NCBI GenBank assembly: GCA_026413225.1
Contig: CM048553.1
Location: 42,758,001-42,822,000, forward strand
Direction of reading: 5' to 3'
Length of the DNA: 64,000 bases
DNA from: Otis tarda
Lineage: Eukaryota; Chordata; Aves; Otidiformes; Otididae
Shown here: positions 10,425-24,607 of the stretch, piece by piece
Numbering within the stretch: position 1 is the stretch's first letter
How the letters are laid out: every line of letters begins with the position of its first letter
Translations under genes and position numbers: made by a program
The notes under the pieces: generated by a model
The model's database searches: none
What the model was told of the DNA's origin: nothing
Seen by the model: only the letters and a program-made list of their open reading frames with translations

Positions 10425-13400
10425 GAAGGGGCTATCTTTTCCTGAGGACAGGAGTGACCGATGAGACCAGGTCTCTATGGTTCCTCCTTTGCATAAAAGT
10501 CAGTTTGTACCACTGAACGCCTGTCCCCATCTCCAGCTCTGCTGTACTCAGAGGCACAGCTGTGTACAGTATTGAAACTGCAGGTTGCTAATACTAACAT
10601 AACATTATCTTCTTTTTATTTGTTATTCCTTTCCTAATAATTTCTAGCATTCTGCTGGTTAGTTTGCCCACCACTGAACACTGAGCTCACTTTTTCACAG
10701 GATTATCTACAGTGACGTGAGTATTATTTCCCTAGCAGTAATATCAACTAAAAGCAGTGCCTCTGAGACACATCAGCAGACTCACTAGTACTTCGTGAAG
10801 TTGCATAGAATTTCCATTCACCTCTAGTTTTCATACAATTTTTCAAATTCTTTCTTCTTAAAAAAAAAAAAAGCTCACCTGGTTTAAGCATTTTCTCAAT
10901 GGATAGAAGAGGATTTTTTTAAACAAATATTATCACTATTTCCAGGAAAATGGAAGTTCCTATGGCACCAAAGGAAGAATGTTGCCACAAGTACAGAATA
11001 TCATAGGACAACAGCAGTATTACCTAAAATATTCTATATTAAGCTGATTTTTAGGATGTTGACTATAATGATTTCTACTAGTGATCTAAATGCAAGTTTG
11101 CACTTACAATTAACATATACCCACTTTCAAGATCCCATTTACAGCACTTAACTCTCCTGCATCCTGTTTATCTGTTTTATTTGAGCTTAAAAGGTATTTT
11201 CTTTTTTTCTTCCCCCCCCCCCCCCCATTTACAGTTCTAATACTCCAACACTATTAAGGACCAATACTAAATATGTCTAACAGAAGAACATCTTGGTCTG
11301 GATATAGAAAGGGTAGGAAAAGCCAAATACAGTCTCTGCTGTTTCATTCTTCCCTGGACAAGATATACTCTGAGCAAAAGTCTTCCTTACTAAAGATTTG
11401 CAGCTTGTGTAAATAATTTTGGCTACCCTGGCTTGACTGCATCCATGTCAAGCAGTCCACGTACAGCCTAAGCAATAGCGGTATATTATCTCAAAAGTGT
11501 GCAGGCAGAGACAGAGGAAAAAAGCTGACCAGACGTGAGGCCATTCTGAACTGAGAAACCAATTGGCACATTAGCATGGCACTCTGCTGGGGCCAATCAC
11601 CCTGGTGAGAAATAGTCCATATAGACATACCCTCAGACAGTTGCTGACATTTTATGTCTCTCCTTTGCCTTTTATGGGAGTTGCCATTTATAGCCAAGAA
11701 ATAGTTCTAATTTTATTCCTTCCCAATTTCGGGATCTAAACCAGCACTAGAAGTCTGTTTAACAAACCCATGTGAGACTCCCCAGTTTAGAAATGCCACC
11801 ACCCTGCTGAACTTTGAAGGCAACAGGCACTGTCAATGGTTTGGCATTCAACCTTATCTCCCCATCAGCACTTGTCTTAGGCTTTTATTTATATTGTTCT
11901 GTGAAAGTAAAAACATACAGAGACAACTCTCTACCTTCAGCTGTGTGATGTGGTTTGGAGCACTTTTGGCAATTTCATTTATAATCAGTCCTACTTAAGC
12001 TGTGAGTAAAACGTCCATTTACACCATTGGATACAGAAATTGAGTTTACACATCAGTTCTGACTTAGTACAACCAGTTGTTGTAACATTTTGTTCCCTAA
12101 CTGCAAGGTACAATAAGAACATACTGTCTTGCAATCATTGCACACTGTTCCTTTTTGCTCCATGTAATATGAAGTTACTATGACACCTGCAGAGAAACAC
12201 ATTCCAAAAATCTAGCATACCAAAATTGTCTGTAGAAACAAAGTTTCTAATATTTTATTTCTCAAAGAAAATACACATAATCGTGACAATGTTAGGGCCC
12301 CTAGTTTGGCCTCTAGTCTCAGATCCTCCAAGATATTTAAGTGTTACTGTTGTATTGCATTTCAGTAAGAAATTTGCTCTCCACCTTCTTCTCCATTACA
12401 GTTTCATCTGAAAGAAAAACAAAATGCTACTGAAAATAGTTGCTCATTCAACACCAACATCAGTTTGGCAAAGCTCTGCACAAATCTTCTGATATAGGAT
12501 ATGGCTTGCTTTGTTTAAGCTTCTAAATCGGGTTATATAGAAACTTATTGGAATTTATATGACCCACCCAAAACCCTGTATAAACTCTAAGCTCTGCAAA
12601 GTGTAATACAAACCAAAGATAGAAGATTATAGAGGGAAATAAAATGCTAAACATAAGCTTTATAATTTGCCAAGAAAACTGTAGATAAAAATAAAGCCTG
12701 GAAGTTAACTCTAATACTTGGCTGCGGGAAAGCTTACTTTGCCGAGGACTAGAGTTTAGAATAACTCCCTAAAGAACTCTGGCACTAGTAGGAACAGACT
12801 GCAAGGACTTATGTTATTTAGAAAACAATTCCTTCTAGAGCCAGAATGATTAGCTTTCATGAGCACATCTGGCTTTCCCTCCTCTCAGATTTTAGTTAAA
12901 GTAAAATTCTTTTGCCAACAGTATTTTTGGAGAAGCCCCAGAGAGGATAAAAATGGTTCCATCAAAAGAGGACAGCTTTGTGACAGAGATGATAAATTCC
13001 ATTATGTTTCAGAGCAGAAGCGACAGTAATTGGACATTTCTGGCTACTATACATTCCCTCTGGCTACAGAGGGAAAGGATTTTCCCCTGTGAGAAGCTAC
13101 ACCCAAAATACCTCAAGTGTTTTATTATATCACGGCCCTGTCAAGACGTCTAGGCTAGAGACAAGTTACAATCCTAGTGCTTATTGCTACTACCAAGTTT
13201 TGAGTTTTGCACGTTGCTCCATGCAAAGGAGTATGCCTCACAATTTATTTCTACCACTGAAATGCTCTGTTCAAAGCTAGTCTCTGAGAGTGAGATCATA
13301 TTAGCTGTTTGCAGAGCTCATGGCAGTAAGGAAAAAAATCAACTCATAACTGGTGAGACTACTTCCCTTGCACCTATTATGTCTCGCTCAGTGTCAGAAG

Positions 13401-16400
13401 GCTGGCGTCTGCTCCCGTAGCTGTATAATTTAACCTGAATCTGGGCTGCTACAGTCCTGCTCTCCTCTGCATACTACTATTTACCTCTCTTGTCCTAGCA
13501 CTGATGCTTCTGCAATTGTTCAGGGAGGTGAGCCAGCTGAAAACCAATCCTAAAAAAAAGGGATTAATTTTTGGCTGGCTCAGCCCTTGAAAGCGAGAGG
13601 ACCATGGCAGCCCACAGTAGTTCAGCTACTGCTGCAATACTCCACTTTTATTTCCATCTCCAGTTTGCTCATCACGTCAGACTTTTCTGTCCCCTCCACT
13701 AGATTTTCAAACCAGAGCCTTGTGCTTTCCTCTTGCAGCTTCTCAGTTAGCTGAAGCTCTCCATAAGCATCCCCTGAGCTATCTTATTTTTCCCCTTCCG
13801 ATCCCTCTGCACTTAACATGGGTGCAATTGCTGACCTGCAGTGACAACTTCCTATAAACATGGATCAAAAATATCCTCTTGTTTACTTACCCTACCCATT
13901 TGGAAGACTTGTTTATGTGACTGTATTCTTGAGGTACTAGCTATGTCTGTACTCATACTGTACAAATACAGAACAAAAGTTTCAGTTGGAGACACAAGGC
14001 AATAAAAATGACATATCCTAGATCCAATAGAGCAGACATTCCCAGACTATGTGAGGTTGTATCAGTAGCAATACTTTCAGTGGTGATACCTGTTGCTGTT
14101 GCCATTACTGTGGCTATTGCTAAACATAGCGAAAAAAAGAAAAGAGTTGTGAGGTAAGGAGCACTTGTGTCACTGCTGGCCGGGACATTACTAAATAAAC
14201 TAGCCATTGTGCATGTTCACTGTGCCTGCACTTCCATAGCCTACTCTGAAGCAGGGAAACATATGAATTATTGTGAGGCTCAGCAGAGAGAAATAGGGTT
14301 CTGTGATGAAAAGTCACTTCAGCCACTACAGCTGCAGATGTCTTCAAGAGCAGGAGAGCGACCCAAGCCAGCAGGCCTTACTATAAAATAGAGGAGGGAT
14401 TGTACTTTTCCTACCATACTGTCTAAACACCAGACAGTGGCTCTTCCTTTCTGCCTTCGGACAGATGTTCTAACCTTGAGCCCACTTTCAGCCTGGTTCT
14501 AGCAAAGTAAGTCCACACTTTTTGGCCTTGGTGAAAGAGCCCCTTGCGTGTTGCCTGCCTGCTGCTGAGACAAGGTGCCTCACTGCCTCCCATGGTGTTT
14601 CAAACATAGAGATTCCTCAAGAACACCAAGCTCGCAGGATGAAAAAACTAGCATGTTTTTTTTTCAGGCAATAAGGTAGGGACAAATCAAAGGCCATTCC
14701 TTCTATCCTTTCTACAGTCCTCAAGCAAGATGCATACTATAAATTTTTGCCAGCCCAAATTACCTTTGTAACAGGCCCAAACAGGATTCCTAGTAACAAA
14801 GTCTAGACTGTGTTACTGAAATAAGACAGCAGGAACTGAGTACTCTTTGGACATTCTTTGACAACAGATTGCCAGCACAGGTGTTACATGACTAGTCCTG
14901 ATAAGAACAGTCCTCCAGCAACTATCCCACACTAGAACTCCACCACCCAGGAACCCAGACACCAGAGCCGCCACCCTTTCCTGCAAAGCCCATTTCCTAG
15001 CCCACTTTGCCATGCAAAAGCTCCAGCTCAAAAATGTATTGCTGCTTGGGAAATGATTCTTGAATCCCTTAGGCCTGTGGGCTTGTACTGCTTCTTACAC
15101 CCCACTGCAGGACACATTTACGTGGCTGCTGCAGCATGAGAAGCAAAACTGGGCTCTGCTGAGAAACACATCAGGCAAAGGCACAGCAAGAGCCTGACTA
15201 AGAAGTGAGGAAAACACACAATCCGGGCTGCTCTTCTACAGAATAGAAAGGTCCTTGACAAACTTGGCAATGATGCCACTCCAGTGTTGCCACTCGTGCT
15301 TCGTAAGACCCAGAAGGAGGACTGTTGGCTGTGCCTACTGAGGGTGGATTTGAGGGGTTGCCCCTGATGGCAAATATACACAGAGGGGATACAGACTTCA
15401 TGAACAACAGGAATAACTCTGTCTTTAGTCAGGTTAAACCTAGACTTTGAAAGAGGCAGAGTAAAAGCAAGGGAAGAAAGTTCAAGTGACTCTGGCACAT
15501 GCTTTTCTCACTCAGGAAGTCTGCAGTCTACATTTCCCTCCTTTTCAAGGTATGCGATGTACACAGGTGATATGATGTATACAGGCTAGGAAATAAAATT
15601 TGACTTTTTAAGACCAACTTATACCAGAGGCATGTCCCAACGAAGCAGACTGAAGGAAAGGACCAAGAAGTTGCACTAAGAAGCACACCAGGAGGCTAGC
15701 AGAGCACTGAAAGTGATGCTGACACTGGAAAATAGCATGTGACAGCCTGTCAGCCCATCTGCAAGATGCAGCTACATGCATCCCAGCTGCACCCAAGTAA
15801 GCAGTTTACACACCTTTTACCTCACAACGGTGCCAAGCAGAGACCACACATGTGGCCAATTTCCACAGTGCAGCTGACAGGCACTTGTAACACTGCTTTG
15901 CAAGTGCCCACACCCAAATATGTTTCTCAATCAATGAATTTTGACAGGGTACTCACTGGACAGCAGTCACACTTCTTGCAGAATGCAAGATGAAATTTTC
16001 CAGACACTTGCAAAACCAATGACTACTCAGTCTACAGGTAGCTTGGTGCTCATGGGATCACACAGCTTCGCTTCTTATCTGTCTGTACTGTACCTAAACC
16101 AAACTGACTGACGCAGAGGAAGTCAATATCTGGAAAGTTTCCTATGTTTTTAAAAATGCATGTATTTTAAGACAAATGAATATGTAAGAATTGATAGGTT
16201 TGTTTATTATTATTAATGAAATCTCTTCTGATTTGTTACTGCTAAAGTTTTTTTTTCTTTTTGAATCAAGATATGATCAAATAAAGCAAAATGTCACAGG
16301 TCAAAAGTTTGCATCTCGCCACCACATTTACACGGACAAATATTTGCGCTAGTATACAAACATCAGCATATTAAAATCCTATTTGACATAGTTTAAGTTA

Positions 16401-19400
16401 TCTTTTCAAGCCTCACCCAGTTTTACAGTACTGAATGTGTCCTTACAGCTACGAAGGCTGTTTAAGTATTACCAATAAATATCCTGACATCCTGACCCTT
16501 CCACTCATAGCTGTATTTCCCATACACGTGCAAAATATAGTAAGATAACGTACAGTGGGAATATAAAATCTAAGCCTATTGGAGGCCTGTCAAGTTATCA
16601 AACTCAACCTCTTGCACCTGTTTAGGCAGTAATGAAATCCATCGTTGCTTCTATTCAATGCATGGGTCTCTAAGCCACAGAAGGTTGTGAGACCAAAGCC
16701 TTTGCAGTTGTTGCTCACACTGTAATGGTACCAATTTAAGCCTGTCGGTCTGAGGAAGAGGGCCCTGCTTGCAGCATTTTTAAAAGATCCGCACTTCTAA
16801 AGGTGTGCTTCTGTGCTCCTTCAGTGCTCAGAAAGTCCCTAGAAAGCCACCTACAACAGAGAAGTGCTCCTTCTTCGTTGTGCTCTGAGGGGAGGTCACA
16901 TGCAGCCAAGGAAGGCAGGAGTTCTGCAGTCCCACCAGGAAAAGCATTATTTCAGAAACACCTCTTATTTTTGGCACAAAATCTAGAATCGATACCTTCA
17001 ACTGAAAGGCATACTTCCCACTTGGGCAATGTCCCCACTTAGAAAAAACAATGACTTATTAATCAAGAGCTTTCCAGTATTTCGGGCTTCCAAAGTGTGA
17101 TTACAAATAAATTTTTCTTGCATCAGAGAAACATCTCTTCCAAGCCTTAAGTTCTGTTGCTACTCCTGATCATTCCTGATGGGCACCTGGACTACTTCCC
17201 AGCAGCACGTACTCATCTCACATGCAGTCCCAAAAGCACTAGTCCATCTCCTTAACTGTCCCTCTGATAAAGGCTGTCCTAAAAGAGACATACAACTGCA
17301 CCATTTCCATTTTAATGGAAAGGTAGCAAGGTGACAAAGTTGAGAAGCAATGACTGATTATTTTTAAATGCTAATAAATTTATAGAATAAAAAGCTATTA
17401 TTACAATGAAAACCATGGAAACTTGAGTACAGCATGTGTAGGACATGGAGCACAGCAAAAGGGTCCTACAGAACAGTACTTTGGACACTGGCAGGCTGCT
17501 CTTCACAGTGCCTTGTGTATTTTGTGTTTGTAGACTCTCATAATGGCATATCACAAAGACTCTGAGCACAAACATAACAGCTAAGCAGCCAAAGGCTATT
17601 AATTGCTCTAGCTTTTAGTGCCAGACCTCGCTTTAGTCACATTGGCCAAGACTGGTGACAAGCATAAAGAAATCGAACAGTTGGCCTGAGTTCCTCTATT
17701 TGGAATTAGTCTAAGCACTATAGCCTCTCTCTGCTTCTGCTAGCAAGGCTTCATTTGCGTTCACTGTTCTATGTTGTACCAAAGTACATGGCTTCTTGCT
17801 GGGAGCCTGAGCCTGTGTCACACGATCCACTGCTGCTAGGCTGAAACCAACCTTCTGTTTATTGACTACTGTGTGTACAATGTTTGCTTTTTATATATCT
17901 TATTGGAACAGCTTTGTAGAAATCGAAGTCATTTAATAACTCCTTATCAAAACTTCAAACCAGGTTTTATCTTTCTGCTGTTATTGCAAAGGATATTATT
18001 TGTGAAAAAGGAATCTGACCAACCATAGACTTATTTTTGTTTCTTTCTATGCTTATGAAAGGATTTACATTTAATTTCTTTTCCTGTAAGTAGTCAGTCA
18101 AGTTTAACTGTTTTCCAACTTAGCCAGTAGATATGTTTGTACCTGGAAAAATATACCTCCTCCCATCTCATGGTTAAATGGCAGGATCACTGTTTTTAAC
18201 ACCATGTATGATTTATACAGCATCTTCACATGCTAAGTGTTATATATCTTGGATATGGTAAGTATACATTTTGGATCGCATAAGTGCAAACAACTACAAC
18301 ACTTTTCATAAGCTTAACACTCCTGAAGAACCACTATTGGACACACATTACACTATTTTAACGAGGAAGAAAGAACAATTAATAGTAGGCTTGGACTTAT
18401 AGCTATATCTTTTTCAATGAATTTATATTTGGCAATGTGGTAATGCTGTTTTCAGCTGAAGGACAGGTGACTGAAGACTCACTACAATAATAAATGAATA
18501 AAATCTATTAATTAGAAAAAAAGGAGAGAGGATGCAAGGGAGAAGAGAGGCTGATGGCTTTCCATAAAATGTTTCGATTCTTGCTTTGATTTCCTTTAGG
18601 CTTTGTGGTTAGCTGTTGCCTAAGGAAAACTCTCTGATCGAACACATCACATCTAACGTTAGATATAGTCAGTCTAATGCTTTGCATGGAACACTGTTAG
18701 TTTACCAAAAAGTTGCATCAAATCTCTAACTAGTTCAAAGGGTGTATGTGCAAGTTATTAATTCCCTAAAGATAGGGCAATCCAAATAAAATATTGTTTC
18801 TGCTCCATGGACCAGAAAGAGAAAGGGCTAATTTTGAAGTAACCAGGCCTCTTAACATCAGGCCTACCTATTTTAGTTGGCAGAAATTGCTTGAAAGATT
18901 GTCAGCGTTATGTCTTAATTGAGGACTGTAAAATGATCACAAGAATATGACCTAGATACCAACAAAGGATTTTTTTTTTTTTTTAGCTAAAAGTGAATTT
19001 CCTATATCTCCAAGTTTCTGAAGTTCCACTAAGAGAGAATGAGAATTTTTCAGTGTTGCTGTAGAAAATTTCATTAATGAGAATTAGATAGACAGCCTCT
19101 ATATCTCACACTATTCAAAAAGAATGTCCCATACACATATTAGATCATTTACTGTTATGAATTGTAACTGCTTACAGCAGCACAAACAGCTCTGGGGACC
19201 GTTTGATGTAAATTCTGCAATCGCTCAATTCAGTGCAGCTCCAATGACTTCAGTGCAGATATTTCAGATTTAAATGAGCAAAATCAGAACTGGGAAATGT
19301 GCTCAGCAAAGTTTCAAAGTTTTCTCACAGTTAGTCCTACTTGCAGAAAAAATTATTTGATCTTTCTCTTTAAACGCATTTGATAAGCCTTAAAAAAACC

Positions 19401-20474
19401 CTTCTTCCCTCCAGCAAAACACACAGGTACTGCCGCAATGTTTTTACATCCCACTTAAAGTGCCTTCTTGCCTTTAAGAAAGAAAAAAGATGTAATTCTG
19501 TATTAAAATCGGGGTACAGAGTGTCATTGTTGGCATAAACAGAGCTGCCTCAGGTTGGCATAACTTAAGCAGAATCCCTCTGCAGGCAGCTCCATTCTGA
19601 GCAGATGCTGCAGAGTTATCATGCTTTCACCACGTCATATATTTATGATCCCACAGGAAAATAAAACTAAATAAGAAAAAGAGCTGAGTCCAGCGATACT
19701 TTTAAAATAAGTGAGAGCAGGTAAAAACATGCTCCGCTTAGAGCAGCGCCAAGAACAGCTCATTCAAATACAGGCAGCAAACACATTCACTCATATTCCA
19801 GCCTCCCAGTAAACTTTCGCCTGCATGCCTATCAGCCATGCAGAGCTGCTCAGAAAATTACTTATCAACCCTTGTCAATAGTATTTTACCCCTGTATCTT
19901 TTAAGGTGCCTAATTCCTAATCTGAGGAATTTGGGCAGCTGTGTATCTTTGAGGATCCAAACCTAAGCTTCACTGAATATCAAGTGATTCAAGCTGAGTC
20001 ATTAAACACATATTTGAAAAAGATACCCTGTCAGGGACACATCCTTACCAAGTCCCAATACCAGATTTGGATTATTCACTCTGCCCTCTGCAATCCACAT
20101 CCTAAAACTGCCTGGCACAAATAACCAAATTATTTATACTTCCAAAAAGCTGGCACTTCTAATCAGCTTGCAGGTGGTAATTCATAACACAAGTAGCTCC
20201 TTACTCAACAACAGGTGAGCTGGTGGAAAATGTCTGGGGCTTCACTAACCGAACGCAACTTGCTGCATGTGGAGCTGAGATATTGCAGCACTTCCCCTCT
20301 ACCTGTTAAGAGCCTATAGCAGAAGCCACAGTTACTCAGTTTGATAGTGCCACTGCCACCTTCCAGGTACGTTTCTCTTCAGGTGCTGGAGGAGACAATG
20401 CTACACAGAAGGGCCAGCAAATGGCCTTCTTGCACTGATTTGCACCACTGTTCATACAGATATCTATGAATTCT
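10425..20474. other. Long single-copy stretch, no gene seen
   Basis: About 10 kb of mostly AT-rich DNA without recognisable coding exons or mobile-element signatures. Seen directly: a run of 15 C at 11212-11226 preceded by a T-rich tract, poly(T) runs near 16250 and 18970, and a GTT/GCT-rich patch near 14090-14120. The block 19180-19860 has scattered CpGs and motif-rich unique sequence that might be a conserved non-coding element (inference only). Confidence 0.5.
11212..11226 (+). repeat. Poly(C) run of 15
   Basis: Fifteen consecutive C follow a CTTTTTTTCTT tract. It is a pure homopolymer, prone to length variation and to sequencing or assembly error. Confidence 0.95.
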
Positions 20475-20690
20475 GAGGAGGAAATATTTTGCCCATGACA
20501 ATCTTTCATCCCTGAAAGGGTTATCAAGCATTGGAACAGGCTGCCCAGGGAAGTGGTTGAGTCACCATCCCTGGAGGTATTTAAAAGACGTGTAGACTCC
20601 GCGCTTAGGGACATAGTTTAGTCGTGGAGTTGGCAGTGTTAGGTTTATGGTTGGACCTGATGATCTTCATGGATTAGTCTAACATACAAG
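20475..20690 (+). mobile_element. CR1 LINE 3' end fragment (plus sense), diverged
   Basis: The plus strand carries the usual CR1 terminal order: GGAACAGGCTGCCCAGGGAA, then CACCATCCCTGGAGGTATTT, then GGTTGGACCTGATGATCTTC. The 3' end after about 20680 has decayed and the ATTCTATG repeats are not recognisable. The copy is short, 5'-truncated and distinct in sequence from the copies at 6271 and 24521, so it belongs to a different and older subfamily. Confidence 0.9.
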
Positions 20691-21626
20691 ACATACTACA
20701 GGAAGAAGACAGAGAATCTTTCTCTACAAAGTCATGAACACTGATTTCAGAAAATGCTTTAAATCAAGCAGATCATCACTGGTCACCAGAATATCTTTAT
20801 CCGTTTCATAGCGTAGATGTCAATGTTCTTAATAAAATTTGGATCTAAAATTTTAAAAGGTAAGAAACCTATCATACATAAGTTATATATTTTGCATTGG
20901 TCCATTATCTACAGTGATCAGCATTTACGTTTCTTTTCCTGTGGGCATCTTCAGATTCCACACCTCTGCTGGAACCAAACACAGGAAGAGAGGATACAAT
21001 GTTGTCTTATGGATTTCACAAACAAATGCACTCAAGTTGTGAGCTCAGGCCTCAGGAAACAAGTTCAGACATCATGTAGCTCAACTGGCAATTTTCCTGC
21101 CTGAAAGAGATTCATTAGCAGAGAAACACTGTACGTGAGCAGAACCCAGGTACCAAAGCAGTTAGTGCTGAAGAATATGAGCAGCACTCATATTGTTTCA
21201 CAACACTCATATTCATTTCACAATGCTCGTATAGATAAGGTTAGCTGGTTCCAGCTCATCCCATTAGTTGCTTCCTTAAAGTAGATTCAAAGTGCCTCAA
21301 CAAATTTCAACAGGAGTTCTAAAAATATACTGATCTGGGAAACCGCAATTAAGATTCTGGTAGGTTGGTTGGTTGGGTTGTTTTTTTCCCCCAGGTTTCA
21401 AGGAGATTCTCATAGGATGCCTATCTCCTCATTCACAACGACATGATCCTGGCTCATGATACGTATTCCTGAGACTCAAGACAATCCACCTAATTAACCA
21501 CCTAACTGGAGATTCCCTAGACATCTAGGCCTTGTTCAGAGACACAGCGTACCGTGGCATTTCAGCAAGCCCTTGCTGTTTTAATTGCCTGAAGGCGCTT
21601 TGGTTTGTTGGGCCCCATTTAGAGGA
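20691..21626. other. Single-copy DNA with a short tandem repeat
   Basis: No gene seen. It contains a 19-20-bp tandem repeat at 21185-21232 and a GGTT-rich microsatellite near 21360-21380. Confidence 0.5.
21185..21232 (+). repeat. Imperfect 19-20-bp tandem repeat, about 2.5 copies
   Basis: The first unit is CACTCATATTGTTTCACAA (21185-21203). The second is CACTCATATTCATTTCACAA (21204-21223). The third is partial and diverged, TGCTCGTAT. Confidence 0.8.
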
Positions 21627-21725
21627 AATCATAGAATACAGGTCCAGAAGGAACCTCATCTAGAAGTTTCCCTCTTCTGCCCTGAGACAGGATCAGCAGT
21701 ATCTATATGATTCTTGACACAGTGA
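21627..21725 (-). mobile_element. Old CR1 LINE 3' end fragment (minus sense)
   Basis: The plus strand reads AATCATAGAATACAGGTCCA, then GAAGGAACCTCATCTAGAAG, then GCCCTGAGACAGGATCAGCA. This matches the order of a CR1 3' UTR in reverse complement (remembered consensus: AATCATAGAATCATAGG...GGAAGGACCTC...TCTAGTCC). Only about 100 bp are recognisable. Confidence 0.7.
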
Positions 21726-24044
21726 TGGTGCAGTTTTTTTCCTTGTCCCCTAAAGGCTGCAGAATTGCTCTGTGAGTGCTACCTACCTCAGCTATTAAAT
21801 GAGGCCTTGCTAGCATCAAGTCTAAACATCACTTGCTGCAACCCAAGTGCTATGCACAGATAACATAGAGAATCATTCATTCCTTTCCCTTCTGCAGCTA
21901 TCTTCTCTGTATTTAATTACTTTTTTTCATCTTTCTTCTGACTTCTCTTTCCTAGAGTAAGGATTGACATCTTTTCAACCTTGTCTTGTAGATCTTAACT
22001 GTTACCTCGAGTTACCAGCAGGAAGATGGCACAGCATTTGATTGATTGCCATACTGACAGCTTTCTTGTGTGTCTGAATAACTATCTTCTGAAAATTCAT
22101 TTAGTTTTTGTGTATTTCAAAAGTCATTTTGATTACACCTTATACAAGCAGGCATTTTGTCTCTTCACTGATAAATGTATTAATTTCATTTACCACTGAA
22201 ATGTATTCTTTCACTGTGCTATGAAAATAAATAATTTGCAAATCCACAGAACTTTTATTAAACTCAAATTCTGCAGCTCACCTGACTACAGAAACCACCC
22301 AGGTACTGTAAGTTTGCTCTATAATACATGAGAAGAATATGCCATTCCTCTAATCAACTACCTGCTGTCAATGGCCATAGTCAAGATAGTTTGATTAGTA
22401 GCAAAATTAAGAAATAGAAAATTATTTCCCCTCCCTTTTTACAAACATATTCTTCAATTTTTCCAGTATCTGGTGTTTATCAATGTTTTGATTAAATAGT
22501 TCACCCATACACTCTCTCCATACCAACAACTGATAAACCACCACAATTAGAACGGAAAACTACGTCTATTCAGGAAGTGTGCACAGACAAGAAAATTACT
22601 CCAGTCACTAATTAACTTTATGGCTCCAGTCAAAAAGTCATTTCTGACTTTTCAATAGTAAAAATTAAGGTGTATCTGCTTTGCAAATTAATTAGTACCT
22701 GTGATGCTTAGACTTTGGTATCTTTTGGTAAAAGTTGCAGCGTGGAATACTTCAGAAGTCCATGGTTAAAAATGACCACTACAGAGCAGCGTGCATGGCC
22801 AATTAATAACGGAATAAATTAGAACAAATTACACACTGACAGTATAAAGCAATGCTGGAACAAAGCAAGTGAAAGAAAGCCCCACAAAGCTCTTTGTTTA
22901 GCAGGCAGACGAATCAGTTTCACCATCCTTGGTAACAAGATCACGCACTGTAATTAACTGTTAGAAAGCTAGTCCTGTAAATAATCCAAGCTAGCTGAAA
23001 CCAGGGTGTGATGTCTGAGTATGTTTATCTTGAAGGGTGTTAGCTTCACAAGCCCTTTTCACAAGAACTGACCTAAGAAAACAGGCTAAATATTCTTGTT
23101 AGTGGATTAGATACAGACATTTTAATTAAGCTGTAACTAAACGGCTTTAGAAAGACAAAAAGCAAAGGGAAGAGAAAGACACTACTTTTTGTACTTCATA
23201 TTGACAAAGATAAAATAGAATAAATGAGGCTTCACATAACTAAGCAGATTCTGTAACTAAGCAAAATGTTGAAAAATAAGCGGTCTTGAGTTGGAGATCT
23301 GATCTTTCAAAGGATCATTCCTTTTTTTATTTGTCTCTTCCTATTTCTACTCGGACAGCCAGTACATTTCAACAAAAATACATTAAAATGTCAGCATAGC
23401 CAGAGCTTAACCACTTTCAAAATACCTGAGCTGGCCAGAGCTAACCCTTACATCATACGAAGCACAAGTGGGAACCAGTCTGTTACTTGTGAACTGGCCC
23501 CAGCGTTGCAAGCCCGTAACAGGCACTAGAGACACAGCCTTCTCTTTCTTGCATCCAGGCTACGCTAAGTCTCCACCTTTTTTCCAAAGCAAATAAATTC
23601 TCTAAGACACCATTGCATTCAGAGACATCAGTGTTTAACTATGCACTACTACAGATGCTGTAATCTTCCATTTTGTGGTCTTCAGGACTGTAGATTTCCT
23701 CCACTGTAAGAATAACCTTGGCAAAACACTTCCTTCATGACATCCCCCACCTTTGAACTCTTCCACTACCACTTCTTTTCTACTCAGTAGTCTCTGCTTG
23801 TTCTGGCTTCTAAGATCTCCCACAATTTCTTTGCCTCTCTATTAGTTCAGCATATTATTGACTTACTACCTATACTCAGCAACAACATAAGCCCTTTACA
23901 GTGACACCATAGGCCACTAATCTGTTTAGCAGACACTTTTAATCATTTGGGATTAGGCAGAATATAACCAACAAAGCAGACATAATTTGAGCAAGGAAAG
24001 AAAGACAACAGACTAGGGGTTTGACTTGAGCCTCGTGAAGTTTG
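21726..24044. other. Single-copy DNA, no gene seen
   Basis: AT-rich unique sequence. At 22780-23160 there are TAATTA-type motifs, CTTTGTTTA and CCTTGGTAACAAG in a repeat-free block, which could be a conserved non-coding element. That is inference; conservation cannot be judged here. Confidence 0.45.
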
Positions 24045-24520
24045 CCCCAGAATATTTTTAGGAACTGCCTGCAGCTCTTTCAGAGCCATTAGCAATTATC
24101 TTAGAGAACTTGTGGAGGAAGGATGAGGCTTTTGATAAACAGCAAAGGGTAAATACAGTGCTTATCTGTAAAACCAGAGAGAAAGGAGGATCCTAGAAAT
24201 GACAGAGCACTTAGCCTAACACTTCAGTTCTTGGAAGGACACCAGAACAAATCAGTCAACTCTTATGTAACCACCTCAAAGATAAGGACACATCAGCAGG
24301 GATTTGCCAGTAACAAGTCACTTCAGTCCAAGTTATTTCCTTTAAGGCAAGCAGCAAGCCTAAAACCCAGTGGGAATATGAGTGATCATTGCTTTGTTAA
24401 GGCTTTGACACTGGATCATGTAACAGTCTCACAGGCAAGCCACGACAACATCATAAGACAGATGCAAAACAGATGGAAAAATATATTCAGAATGATGAGT
24501 TATCAATCAGAAATTAGAAC
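24045..24520 (+). mobile_element. Older CR1 LINE, left half (plus sense), RT region
   Basis: The nucleotide order matches the CR1 reverse-transcriptase region in plus sense, though heavily diverged: AGCCATTAGCAATTATCTTA, GAGAACTTGTGGAGGA, AAAGGAGGATCCTAGAAATG, TTAGCCTAACACTTCAG, GGATTTGCCAGTAACAAGTC and AAGGCTTTGACACTGGATCA (the region of the KAFDTV motif). There are no long open frames. The match stops at 24520, exactly where the younger minus-strand CR1 begins, and resumes at 26631. This half therefore flanks a nested insertion. It resembles the reptile/archosaur CR1 types more than the young copies here. Confidence 0.75.
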
Positions 24521-24607
24521 CATAGAATCATAGAATGGTTAGAGTTGGAAGGGACCTTCAAAGGTCATCTAGTCCAACCCCCCTGCAAGGAGCAGGGACA
24601 TCCACAA

